From contig JAHFVB010000363.1 of assembly GCA_023264755.1 (NCBI GenBank), forward strand, positions 1 through 5,497: a stretch of 5,497 nucleotides of DNA, written 5' to 3'. Each line of letters opens with the position of its first letter. The first letter of the stretch is position 1. Positions 1-5,497 of this stretch are shown piece by piece. Both the position numbers and the translations under genes were made by a program. Source of the DNA: Mycobacterium sp. GTDB taxonomy: Bacteria > Actinomycetota > Actinomycetes > Mycobacteriales > Mycobacteriaceae. A model generated the notes under the pieces. It ran no database searches and was not told the origin of the DNA. It saw only the letters and a program-made list of their open reading frames with translations.

Positions 1-48
1 AGCTACGGCGGGACCACGTTGCGGGCACGGGCCGAGCGTTGCCGCTAA
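1..48 (+). CDS. Possible 3' tail of a convergent gene (partial, unidentified)
   Basis: Reading from base 1, an open frame of 15 codons ends at a TAA at 46-48 and gives SYGGTTLRARAERCR. Thirteen of its 15 third positions are G or C, as expected for coding DNA in this genome. It would converge on the minus-strand 236-residue gene, whose stop lies 27 bp away. The fragment is too short to assign to a family. A non-coding spacer, or a chance open frame in GC-rich DNA, is an equally fair reading. Confidence 0.3.
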   Translation, partial: SYGGTTLRARAERCR

Positions 49-75
49 CCGGTGTCCAAGCTCCCGAACGTGCGG

Positions 76-786
76 TTAGTCCTCGTCGGCGACGAAGGCG
101 TCGGCTTCGCTGACGCCGTAGTCCTTCATGGCGGCGCCGACCTCGTCCTGGGCTCGGCGCAGCGCCGCTCCGACGCGATTGCGGGCGTCGTCCACGGCCG
201 CCCCCACCTCGTCGCGTTCCCGGCCGAAGGCATCCCGCACGTCCCCGCCCTTGGTGGCGGTAGCGGCCAGCGCGAACGCGGCGTTGAGCGCCGAGGTCGT
301 GACGGTGCCCTGGGCGCGCACGATGGCCTCGGCCACGTCGGCCGTCCCGACGGCGACGGCGTTGGGCAGTGCGGCCTGCTCGCCGACGTAGCCGCCGACG
401 GCGGTGCGGAGCCGGCCGCCGGCGTCGTAGACGACCCCGCGCAACGAGGTTCCCGTGCGGGCCAGTGCGGTGGGAAGGGTGGCTCCGCCTCGGATCTCGT
501 CGACCACGGCGGCCGGCGTGTGGACCAGTTCGGCCGATACGTCGGTGAGCGCGTCGACCAGCTGGGTGCCGATGGCATTGCCCGCGACCAGCTGGTGCTC
601 CAGTACGTGGCGGATGGCGAGGGCGAGGCTGGGCTGCGAATCGGTGGGCTCGGAGTCGGCAGCGTCGGGGTCGGTCGCAAGGATTACTTCGGCGGTCACC
701 TCGACGGGTAGCTCGCGGACATCCTCGGAGCTCGCCGAGTCGTCGTCGAGAACGGTTGCGTCGAGAACGGTTTCTGAGTCAGGCAT
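76..786 (-). CDS. Unrecognised 236-aa protein with acidic N-terminus and C-terminal 11-residue repeats
   Basis: I do not recognise a named family. Three parts can be seen. Residues 1-53 are acidic and low in complexity (many D, E, S, T), so probably disordered. Residues 54-175 are Ala/Val/Leu-rich and likely form long amphipathic helices, without a clear membrane span or signal peptide. Residues 181-224 form four 11-residue repeats, followed by the acidic tail VADED. The composition resembles phasins, apolipoprotein-like surface proteins and other helix-bundle proteins that coat lipid or polymer surfaces; this is a structural analogy, not homology. The start chosen is the ATG at 786, because GGTGGA lies 9 nt upstream. 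The in-frame ATG at 795 would abut that ribosome-binding site. The gene begins 80 bp after the reductase stop in the same orientation with no evident terminator between, so cotranscription is possible. Confidence 0.85.
   Translation of the reverse strand: MPDSETVLDATVLDDDSASSEDVRELPVEVTAEVILATDPDAADSEPTDSQPSLALAIRHVLEHQLVAGNAIGTQLVDALTDVSAELVHTPAAVVDEIRGGATLPTALARTGTSLRGVVYDAGGRLRTAVGGYVGEQAALPNAVAVGTADVAEAIVRAQGTVTTSALNAAFALAATATKGGDVRDAFGRERDEVGAAVDDARNRVGAALRRAQDEVGAAMKDYGVSEADAFVADED
115..246 (-). repeat. Four tandem 11-residue (hendecad) repeats within the 236-aa protein
   Basis: Residues 192-202 (DEVGAAVDDAR), 203-213 (NRVGAALRRAQ) and 214-224 (DEVGAAMKDYG) align without gaps. Residues 181-191 (GDVRDAFGRER) are a degenerate first copy. 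The shared pattern is V at position 3, A at 6, a hydrophobic residue at 7 and charged residues elsewhere. An 11-residue period suits a slightly underwound amphipathic helix, as in apolipoproteins, perilipins, synuclein and LEA proteins. The codons differ between copies (for example GTC GGC GCC GCC versus GTG GGG GCG GCC), so the repeat is conserved as protein and is not a recent DNA duplication. Confidence 0.8.
744..772 (-). repeat. 15-bp-period tandem duplication in the acidic N-terminal coding region
   Basis: The 14-bp unit cgtcgagaacggtt occurs at 744-757 and again at 759-772 with no mismatch. It encodes back-to-back TVLDA and TVLDD near residues 6-15 of the 236-residue protein. The exact identity, including synonymous positions, points to a recent in-frame slippage or duplication that a disordered segment tolerates. 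Confidence 0.85.
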
Positions 787-795
787 GCCGCACAT

Positions 796-801
796 TCCAC
801 C
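796..801 (-). promoter_or_regulatory. Ribosome-binding site GGTGGA that decides the start of the 236-aa gene
   Basis: On the minus strand GGTGGA is followed by nine bases and then the ATG at 786. The alternative ATG at 795 begins directly after GGTGGA and would leave no spacing, so the downstream ATG is preferred. Confidence 0.55.
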
Positions 802-866
802 CGTCGCGCCTGACTCGGAACCGACCCCGAGGTGACCGCAAGGGTGCCGGGAGGAGAAGAAGTCGC

Positions 867-2114
867 TCAGGACCGGAGGAAGCCCTTGTTGCGCATCAGG
901 AAGTCGGCCAGGAAGCCCTCGTGGGGGAGGTGGGCGGCGGCCAGTCGGGTGACGTGGCGGCCGACGTAGAGGTTGACCACGCTCGGCTCGTCGGCCAACG
1001 CGTCGATCAGTTCGGCATCGTCGGTGATGGCGTTGAGTACGAGCGTGTTTCGAAGCGGTTTGGTTCCGTCCCGGCGTGTCCAGGGGGCCACCCACACGCA
1101 GGGGAACGGCAGTTCGACGTTGATGGTGTCGACGTCCAGGGTGGTGAGCCGGTGGACGGCGGGGCGCAGCACGGCTCTTCCGTCGCCACGCTGGTCGACG
1201 ACCTGGTCGGCGCCGAGCACCGGGACGGTGCCAAGCGCCCTGCGGGCCAGGTACTCGGCTAGTGCGTGGGCGCTGGCGAGCGGTGCGGTGGGCAGTGCGT
1301 CGTCGTCCAGCCGGGCCAGTCGCGCCGCGATGGCGTCGGCGAGCTCCGTCGGGTCGCCCTCGTACAGCACGGCGGTCGCGTTGACGCAGGCCATGCCGCC
1401 CAGGCTGGAGATCGAATCGACGAGCTGGTCGAGGTGGGCGCGCCAGTCCTGCTCGGCGGTGACGAGGATCTTGGTCCGGCCGGGACCGTTCACCAGCACC
1501 GTCGGGTCGGCGGCGTAGCGGTCGGCGACGTCCTGGCCGCCGTAGACCATGGCGAGGTCGGCCGCGGCGACGAGCTCGTCGGCGCCGGCGTGGTCGGTCG
1601 GTAGATACTGGACGTCCTCGTTGCGAAAACCGGCTTGCCGCAGCGCATGCACGAGTCGATGGGCCGTGAGCGGTTCGCGGCGCGACGGCCGGACCGCCAC
1701 CCGGTAGCCCAGTGCCAGCGCCTGCGGCCACAGCCCGTGGACGCCGGGCGCGTTGCCGGGGGCCAGTACGCCGAGCACGTCACCCCGTCTGGACCACAGG
1801 GCTCCGCCTTCGGGACCGACGGTGCGCCAAGTGCAGGCCGCGCCGACGGGCCGCGCGGGGCGGATCGCGTCCTGGGTGGTCGCCAGGGCTTCGGCCACCA
1901 CGTGTGCACCCGTGCGGGCTACCTCCATCGGCAGGCCGGAGATGCGTTGGGTCAGCTCGACGTAGGTGGTGAAGTCCAGTCCGGCGATGGTCGCGGTGGC
2001 GAACAGCTCGGCGGCTCGCTCGAGGGCCGCGAGGCGCTGGGCGAAGGGCAACGGGGCGACCGTGCGTTGCGCTGCGATCGCACGGATGACGAACAACCGC
2101 GGCACCACGCTCAA
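867..2114 (-). CDS. Acyl reductase of the aldehyde dehydrogenase fold (LuxC/GriC/EhpG-like), 5' end interrupted
   Basis: This is the predicted reductase half of a two-protein carboxylic acid reductase: it would accept an activated acyl group on a cysteine and reduce it with NAD(P)H to an aldehyde in the cytoplasm. Numbered from the TTG at 2114 (415 residues), the nucleotide-binding region is at about 112-146 (VLGVLAPGNAPGVHG, then VAVRPSRREP). The likely catalytic Cys243 sits in GGMACVNATAV. The segment that in hydrolytic aldehyde dehydrogenases reads ELGGK is here VNGPGR (about 208-213), without the general-base glutamate, which fits an acyl reductase rather than an aldehyde oxidiser. The TTG start lacks a normally spaced ribosome-binding site. 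The natural start is probably the GTG at 2219, but a TAA at 2151-2153 interrupts that frame. The gene is therefore a 5'-disrupted pseudogene, a TTG-rescued gene or a sequencing error; the remaining 415 codons are intact. Confidence 0.85.
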   Translation of the reverse strand: MSVVPRLFVIRAIAAQRTVAPLPFAQRLAALERAAELFATATIAGLDFTTYVELTQRISGLPMEVARTGAHVVAEALATTQDAIRPARPVGAACTWRTVGPEGGALWSRRGDVLGVLAPGNAPGVHGLWPQALALGYRVAVRPSRREPLTAHRLVHALRQAGFRNEDVQYLPTDHAGADELVAAADLAMVYGGQDVADRYAADPTVLVNGPGRTKILVTAEQDWRAHLDQLVDSISSLGGMACVNATAVLYEGDPTELADAIAARLARLDDDALPTAPLASAHALAEYLARRALGTVPVLGADQVVDQRGDGRAVLRPAVHRLTTLDVDTINVELPFPCVWVAPWTRRDGTKPLRNTLVLNAITDDAELIDALADEPSVVNLYVGRHVTRLAAAHLPHEGFLADFLMRNKGFLRS

Positions 2115-2150
2115 CTCCGCGACGGGGACGCCTGCGGTGTCGGAGATGAG

Positions 2151-2219
2151 TTAGGTGCTGCGCGTGTGATATTCGCCGTTGGGGCCGAGCGCACCCAGCG
2201 CTAGGAGCTCGTCGGGCAC
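2151..2219 (-). pseudogene. Original 5' end of the reductase gene, ended by an in-frame TAA
   Basis: A GTG at 2219 lies 2 bp after the TAG of the adenylating-enzyme gene, with GAGGG 12 nt upstream. It opens 22 codons containing LLALGALGPNGEY, then meets TAA at 2151-2153. The reading frame is exactly that of the 415-codon reductase downstream. The 12 codons between the TAA and the TTG at 2114 (starting LISDTAGVPVAEL) keep 11 of 12 third positions as G or C. Without the TAA the product would be a continuous protein of about 450 residues. The pattern indicates one point nonsense change rather than a frameshift. Confidence 0.7.
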
Positions 2220-2221
2220 GG

Positions 2222-3307
2222 CTAGTACACGCCCTCGATGACGGGTTCGCCGCCGAAGACGGCCACGGGTGCGACCTCGCTGATCGAGTCACCCACGCTG
2301 CCCGCCGGTCCGTGGACTCGGACGGCGGTGTCGCGCTCGAGGTTGTTCGGGATGAACATGCCCTTGCTGACGTGATTCATGACGACCTGGCCGCGCTGGC
2401 CGTAGGGCACCTGCGCTCCGGTGTCGGGATCGACGACCCAGAACACGACGTAGGGGGACCGGGGGTCGAAGACGGCCACGCCGTCGTCGGCGATCCGGGT
2501 GGCCGCCTGCGACAGGATCATCGTGCTGCCGAAGGCCGTCGCAATGGCGGCCGCCGGGAAGACGTCGCGCAGTACGTCATAGGTGTCGAGGTCGACGTGT
2601 GCGCCGCTGAGCAGCAGGTATTGGATCTTCGCGTTCACCAGGTCGACGAGTTCGGGGTCGCGTGCGAGCCCCTCGATCAGGGGCGGCGTGGCGTGCAGGT
2701 TGGCCACCGACTGGGTTTCGAGGATGAACCTGGCCTGGTCGAGCACGTGGACGACGTAGCCGGAGACTTCCGCCGTGGCCTGACGAGCGGCGAGCTTCTT
2801 GACCCACCGCGGGTCCAGGTCGACCGGATGCAAGGTCGAGCCCAGCCGCTCGGCGACGTCGCGGTCGAAGTGCCCGACTCCGTGGGGTCCGCTGGGCATC
2901 AGGCACAGCAACCCTCGACCCGGGACGAATCCGCCCGCGGTGAAGTCCTCGACTTGCCAGCGGGTCACCTGCTCGACCCAATCCGGCAGCTGCGCAGTCC
3001 GTTTCGGGGCACCGGTGGTACCGCCGGATTCGTATATGCGAGGCACCGGTGCGGGGGAGCCGTAGCCGCGTGGGATGAGCTCTTCGACTGGCACGCTGCG
3101 CAATTCGTCCACCAGGTTCGGAAAGCGGCGCAGGTCCTCGTAGCTCTGGACGTCGGCCACCGGGTCGAAGTCGAGGTCCTGGGCTGCGCGCAGCCAGAAC
3201 GCCGATCCGGTGTCGGAGCCGAAGTGCCACGCCATGGCGGTGCGGAGGTAGGCGTCGGCGTCCTCGGGTGGCGTTTGACGGGGGACGTCGAGGAGGGAGA
3301 AGTCCAC
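2222..3307 (-). CDS. Acyl-adenylating enzyme (LuxE/GriD/EhpF-like AMP-ligase)
   Basis: The enzyme is predicted to activate a carboxylic acid with ATP to an acyl-adenylate and pass it to the reductase encoded 2 bp downstream. The 361-residue protein has the phosphate-binding loop of adenylate-forming enzymes at 92-103 (YESGGTTGAPKR). An AFGSTM segment at 258-263 stands where related ligases carry their aromatic/GST/E motif, after LLLSGAHVD at 231-239. A polar C-terminal part (RDTAVR at 325-330, GDSISE at 339-344) matches the short phenylacetate-CoA-ligase-like enzymes, which are much smaller than full acyl-CoA synthetases. No carrier-protein domain is present. LuxE, GriD and EhpF have similar sizes and partners. 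The start is GTG at 3307, with AGGA 7 nt upstream. The substrate cannot be read from sequence; an aryl or fatty acid are both possible. A phenylacetate-CoA ligase is less likely given the reductase neighbour. Confidence 0.85.
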   Translation of the reverse strand: MDFSLLDVPRQTPPEDADAYLRTAMAWHFGSDTGSAFWLRAAQDLDFDPVADVQSYEDLRRFPNLVDELRSVPVEELIPRGYGSPAPVPRIYESGGTTGAPKRTAQLPDWVEQVTRWQVEDFTAGGFVPGRGLLCLMPSGPHGVGHFDRDVAERLGSTLHPVDLDPRWVKKLAARQATAEVSGYVVHVLDQARFILETQSVANLHATPPLIEGLARDPELVDLVNAKIQYLLLSGAHVDLDTYDVLRDVFPAAAIATAFGSTMILSQAATRIADDGVAVFDPRSPYVVFWVVDPDTGAQVPYGQRGQVVMNHVSKGMFIPNNLERDTAVRVHGPAGSVGDSISEVAPVAVFGGEPVIEGVY

Positions 3308-3388
3308 CCCTCGATCCTGGCTCAGTGGTGCGGGTGGAGACGGCGGGCGCGCGTGAACATTCGGCGGCTGGACGGCGAACGCCAGGAC

Positions 3389-4660
3389 CTAGGCCCCGGC
3401 CGGCCGTTCGGCGAGCCGGGACAGCGCGGCCAGCGCAAGCGCTTCCACTCCGGTGGACAGCGTCGGCTCGATGACCGGAGCGAACTCGGGAGAATGGTTG
3501 GTAGGCAGGGGCTTTCCCGCGGTGACGAAGTCCTGGATCCGAGCTTCGTCGTAGCCGCCCCAGAACCAGAAGGCCGTCGGTACGCCCAGGGCGCTTCCGA
3601 ACAGCCCGACGTCTTCGCTGGCGGCGACGGGTTGCGGCACTTCGAGCACCCTGGAGTCGCCGAAGTGCGAGCGGAACGTGGTCGCCACGTCCTGCATGAC
3701 GGTGTCGTCGATCGTCGTCACGGGAAAGGAGTGCGAGGTCGCCACCTCGGGAGCCCGGTCCGCATTCGAGGCGACGGACTCGGCGTTCACGATCCGCGTG
3801 ATGGCGGACAAGGTGGTGGAGCGCACCTCCTCGGTGAAGCTGCGCACGTTGATGCCGAGCTCGGCGTCGTCGGGGATGACGTTGTCCTTGGTGCCGGCAT
3901 GCAGGTACCCGACGGTCACCACCGCCGAGTCGAATGGGGAAAGTTCGCGGGCCACAATGGTTTGCAGCCTTTGCACCACGTTGGCTGCCATGACCACGGG
4001 GTCGATGGTCGACGACGGTTGGGAACCGTGCCCGCCCCGCCCGAAAAGGCGCACCTTCAACGAGTCCGCCGCCGCCATCGCGACCCCGGTCTTGTAGGCG
4101 ATCAGGCCCGCGGGGAGCGGGGCCACGTGTTGGCCGAGCACCACGTCCGGCCGGGCGAAGCGCTCGAATAGTCCGTCGTCGATCATCGCGCGGGCGCCTG
4201 CGCCCAACTCCTCGGCCGGCTGGAAGACGCCCATCACGGTGCCCGACCAGGTGTGTTTGAGGGTGCTGAGTAGCCTCAGCGCACCCACCAGGGCCGTCGC
4301 GTGCATGTCGTGGCCGCAGGCGTGCATGACCGGGACGTCGGCGCCGTCGGCGTCCGTGGTCCGGACGGTGCTCGCGTAGGTCAGGCCGGTGTGCTCTTCG
4401 ACCGGCAGTGCGTCGAAGTCCGCTCGCAGCATCACGACCGGTCCGGTTCCGTTGCGCAGCAACGCGACTACTCCGGTGCCGCCGACGCCGTCGGTGACTT
4501 CGAGGCCCAGGGGAGCCAGGTCGGCGAGGGCCGCCCGCACCTTCTGGGCGGTGCGGTGCTCGGCGAACGACAGTTCGGGATTGGCGTGTAGGTCGCGATA
4601 GAAGGCGGGCAGGTCGGCGCCGAGCGTGTCGGGCCAGTCGGCGGGCAGGGCACTGGTCAC
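3389..4660 (-). CDS. M20D-family amidohydrolase (metal-dependent N-acyl-amino-acid hydrolase)
   Basis: This 423-residue protein belongs to the M20D family, which includes hippurate hydrolase, plant IAA-amino-acid hydrolases and N-acetyl-diaminopimelate deacetylase. These cytoplasmic enzymes cleave the amide between an acyl group and an amino acid with two bound metal ions. The metal-site motifs are complete: RADFDALPVEE (79-89), MHACGHD with Cys115 and His117, FQPAEE with Glu150/Glu151, GQH with His178, and NHSPEF with His389. The lid domain runs from about 195 to 310 and carries GRGGHGSQP with His211. The start is the GTG at 4660, preceded by AGAGAGGA with 5 nt spacing. The gene lies 48 bp downstream of lysE and 81 bp upstream of the adenylating enzyme. 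Family is certain from the motifs; substrate is unknown. Release of an acid for the reductase pair is an attractive but untested role. Confidence 0.92.
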   Translation of the reverse strand: MTSALPADWPDTLGADLPAFYRDLHANPELSFAEHRTAQKVRAALADLAPLGLEVTDGVGGTGVVALLRNGTGPVVMLRADFDALPVEEHTGLTYASTVRTTDADGADVPVMHACGHDMHATALVGALRLLSTLKHTWSGTVMGVFQPAEELGAGARAMIDDGLFERFARPDVVLGQHVAPLPAGLIAYKTGVAMAAADSLKVRLFGRGGHGSQPSSTIDPVVMAANVVQRLQTIVARELSPFDSAVVTVGYLHAGTKDNVIPDDAELGINVRSFTEEVRSTTLSAITRIVNAESVASNADRAPEVATSHSFPVTTIDDTVMQDVATTFRSHFGDSRVLEVPQPVAASEDVGLFGSALGVPTAFWFWGGYDEARIQDFVTAGKPLPTNHSPEFAPVIEPTLSTGVEALALAALSRLAERPAGA

Positions 4661-4684
4661 GGGGGTCCTCTCTTGCCGACCCCC
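4661..4684 (-). promoter_or_regulatory. Perfect stem-loop at the amidohydrolase start, with the ribosome-binding site in the loop
   Basis: On the minus strand GGGGGTC (4684-4678) and GACCCCC (4667-4661) form a perfect 7-bp GC-rich stem around a 10-nt loop, GGCAAGAGAG, and the stem ends directly against the GTG at 4660. The purine-rich ribosome-binding site lies in the loop and the foot of the stem. The inverted repeat is certain. An RNA role (translation control) or a DNA role (operator over the transcription start) is inference. Confidence 0.5.
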
Positions 4685-4712
4685 AGGGTAGCTTCGGCGG
4701 CTGGGGCGTCAG
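4685..4712 (-). promoter_or_regulatory. Candidate housekeeping promoter for the amidohydrolase gene
   Basis: On the minus strand CTGACG (4712-4707) and TACCCT (4690-4685) are separated by 16 bp, resembling the mycobacterial primary-sigma -35 and TANNNT -10 elements. The -35 overlaps the last codons of lysE. Transcription would start near 4678, giving a leader of about 18 nt that includes the ribosome-binding site but little of the 5' arm of the adjacent stem-loop. The motif match is moderate and chance is possible. Confidence 0.35.
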
Positions 4713-5308
4713 GACATGGCAAGTGAGGCGCCCAGGGTGATCATCGTGACCGAGATGAGCGCGTCCAGCAGACGCCAGGTCCGCGGGGCGGCGAAGAGAC
4801 CGGCCAGCCGACGTGCGCCAAGGCCGAGCCCGGTGAACCACACCGCGCTCGCGGTCACTGCGCCCAGCCCGAAGAGCCAGCGGCCGTCGGCGTGTTCGTT
4901 GGCGATCGCGCCGAGCAGGACGACGGTGTCGAGGTAGACGTGCGGGTTGAGGAAGGTCAGCGCCGCGCAGGTCACCAGCACCTCGGCCAGCCGGGCCGGG
5001 GTGGCCTCCGACGGGTTCATCGAGGAGGGCCGCCACGCCCGCTTGGCGGCGAGCACTCCGTAGCCGATGAGAAACGCCGCGCCGCCGAACCTCGCGACGT
5101 CGACCGCCCCGGGGTGCGCGGAGATGAGTGCGCCGACGCCCCCGATGCCCGCCGCGATGAGCACGACGTCGGAGACCGTGCACATCGCCACGACCGCCAG
5201 CACGTGCTCACGGCGGATGCCCTGGCGCAGGACGAACGCGTTCTGCGCGCCGATCGCGGCGATCAACGCGAACGACACCAGGAATCCGACTACTAGCGGT
5301 GAGCTCAT
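4709..5308 (-). CDS. lysE: LysE/ArgO-family basic amino-acid exporter (Rv1986-like)
   Basis: This inner-membrane exporter is expected to expel lysine and/or arginine, protecting cells from excess during peptide use. The 199-residue length is usual for the family. The signatures are [11 protein letters not shown] at 20-30, at the end of the first membrane helix, and [12 protein letters not shown] at 118-129. About six hydrophobic segments are visible (near 5-25, 38-62, 72-88, 108-132, 145-166 and 178-198). By recall it is very similar to M. tuberculosis Rv1986. The start chosen is the ATG at 5308 (MSSPLVVGF), which matches the family N-terminus. The longer frame to a GTG at 5359 would translate a palindromic regulatory region and is rejected. 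No clear Shine-Dalgarno precedes the ATG. In M. tuberculosis the gene is divergent from the regulator lysG (Rv1985c); here a codirectional sigma-factor gene lies upstream instead. Confidence 0.93.
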   Translation of the reverse strand: MSSPLVVGFLVSFALIAAIGAQNAFVLRQGIRREHVLAVVAMCTVSDVVLIAAGIGGVGALISAHPGAVDVARFGGAAFLIGYGVLAAKRAWRPSSMNPSEATPARLAEVLVTCAALTFLNPHVYLDTVVLLGAIANEHADGRWLFGLGAVTASAVWFTGLGLGARRLAGLFAAPRTWRLLDALISVTMITLGASLAMS

Positions 5309-5313
5309 GACGG

Positions 5314-5330
5314 CGACGCTACGAGCGTCG
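5314..5330 (-). promoter_or_regulatory. Perfect 7-bp inverted repeat just upstream of the lysE start codon
   Basis: On the minus strand CGACGCT-CGT-AGCGTCG forms a 7-bp stem with a 3-nt loop, five bases before the ATG at 5308. It fills the space where a ribosome-binding site would be. It could be a leader hairpin affecting translation or a protein-binding operator; the repeat is certain, the function is not. Confidence 0.45.
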
Positions 5331-5344
5331 ATTGGATCAGTAAA

Positions 5345-5357
5345 GCTAATGATTAGC
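5345..5357. promoter_or_regulatory. AT-rich palindrome GCTAATGATTAGC, candidate operator of lysE
   Basis: A perfect 6+6 palindrome with one central base stands out as AT-rich in a GC-rich region, between the sigma-factor stop and lysE. On the minus strand a further CTAAT copy lies 13 bp upstream of the one in the palindrome. LysE exporters are usually activated by a LysR-type regulator (LysG/ArgP) bound upstream of the promoter, and such sites are AT-rich dyads. Whether LysG binds here is inference. Confidence 0.45.
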
Positions 5358-5375
5358 ACTAGGCATTAGAAGAAC

Positions 5376-5497
5376 TTATGTCGTGGACGGAGTGATTTCC
5401 CGTAGATATCGCAGCGCCTCGTGCAGGCGCAGCTTGACGGTGTCGATCGACAAGTCGAATCGGTCGGCGATCCGCTCGACGGACCATCCCAAATAGT
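5376..5497 (-). CDS. ECF-type sigma factor, C-terminal fragment (region 4)
   Basis: Only the last 39 codons are in the window; the 5' part lies beyond the right edge. The peptide contains GWSVERIADRF followed by TVKLRLHEALR and LRE, the helix-turn-helix of sigma-70 region 4 that reads the -35 element, and ends shortly after, as in extracytoplasmic-function sigma factors. The TAA is at 5376-5378. No anti-sigma gene follows; lysE begins 67 bp downstream with its own apparent regulatory region. The subgroup cannot be assigned from this fragment. A response regulator with a LuxR-type domain is less likely because the TVK-RLH-AL-LR pattern is sigma-like. Confidence 0.8.
   Translation of the reverse strand, partial: YLGWSVERIADRFDLSIDTVKLRLHEALRYLREITPSTT

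Noticed and set aside
64..75. Short near-palindrome ccgaacgtgcgg downstream of the 236-aa gene
   Set aside because: Arms are short and mismatched and there is no T-tract; it is no more than expected in GC-rich DNA.
787..1731. Upstream extension of the 236-aa gene to a 551-codon frame
   Set aside because: The extension overlaps the reductase gene in another frame and has arginine-rich shadow composition. The ATG at 786 has a well-spaced ribosome-binding site.
3340..3385. Imperfect inverted repeat (TTCGCCG and CGCCGAA on the minus strand) after the amidohydrolase stop, considered as a terminator
   Set aside because: The stem has a mismatch and no T-run follows, so it does not meet the criteria for an intrinsic terminator.
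2312..4171. A 619-codon open frame on the plus strand
   Set aside because: It lies antisense to the adenylating-enzyme and amidohydrolase genes, crosses their intergenic gap, and has low-complexity Gly/Arg/Val/Asp composition with no domain. It is a GC-rich shadow frame.
2577..5183. An 868-codon open frame on the minus strand
   Set aside because: It runs through lysE, the amidohydrolase and the adenylating enzyme in a second frame and is Arg/Ala/Pro/Gly-rich throughout. The three genes with intact motifs explain the DNA.
5309..5359. N-terminal extension of LysE to the GTG at 5359
   Set aside because: It would add 17 polar residues before the family N-terminus and would translate the palindromic leader. 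The ATG at 5308 matches the expected LysE start.

Overview
The window is high-GC DNA with strongly G/C-ending codons, typical of an actinobacterium. A mycobacterium (Mycolicibacterium or a relative) is the best guess. From memory, the LysE-type exporter closely resembles M. tuberculosis Rv1986, and the GTG starts and overall style fit. This placement rests on recall and composition; no search was run.

Nearly everything is on the minus strand. Reading in the direction of transcription (right to left), there is first the 3' end of an ECF-type sigma factor (region 4 helix-turn-helix) running off the right edge. Next is a 67-bp regulatory gap with two palindromes, then a LysE/ArgO-family amino-acid exporter. 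An M20D amidohydrolase follows, with its own likely promoter and a perfect stem-loop abutting its GTG start. After 81 bp comes an acyl-adenylating enzyme of the LuxE/GriD/EhpF type, and 2 bp later an aldehyde-dehydrogenase-fold acyl reductase of the LuxC/GriC/EhpG type. Last is a 236-residue unrecognised protein with an acidic disordered head and a C-terminal run of 11-residue repeats. The first 48 bases may be the tail of a convergent plus-strand gene. No stretch over 300 bp lacks a gene, and I saw no tRNA, rRNA, CRISPR or insertion sequence.

The central functional unit is the adenylating enzyme plus reductase pair. By analogy with GriC/GriD (grixazone) and EhpF/EhpG (phenazine), it should activate a carboxylic acid as an acyl-AMP and reduce it with NAD(P)H to an aldehyde: a split, carrier-protein-free carboxylic acid reductase. 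The M20D hydrolase just upstream could release such an acid from an amino-acid conjugate, and the exporter could remove surplus amino acid. That chain is inference.

The most notable oddity is in the reductase. A GTG start 2 bp after the upstream stop opens a frame that codes well for 22 residues, hits an in-frame TAA at 2151-2153, and continues in the same frame into the 415-codon body. The gene therefore looks recently broken by one nonsense codon near its 5' end, or is rescued from a TTG start, or carries a sequencing error. Other points are the 11-residue repeat protein, the hairpin over the amidohydrolase ribosome-binding site, and the palindromes before lysE.
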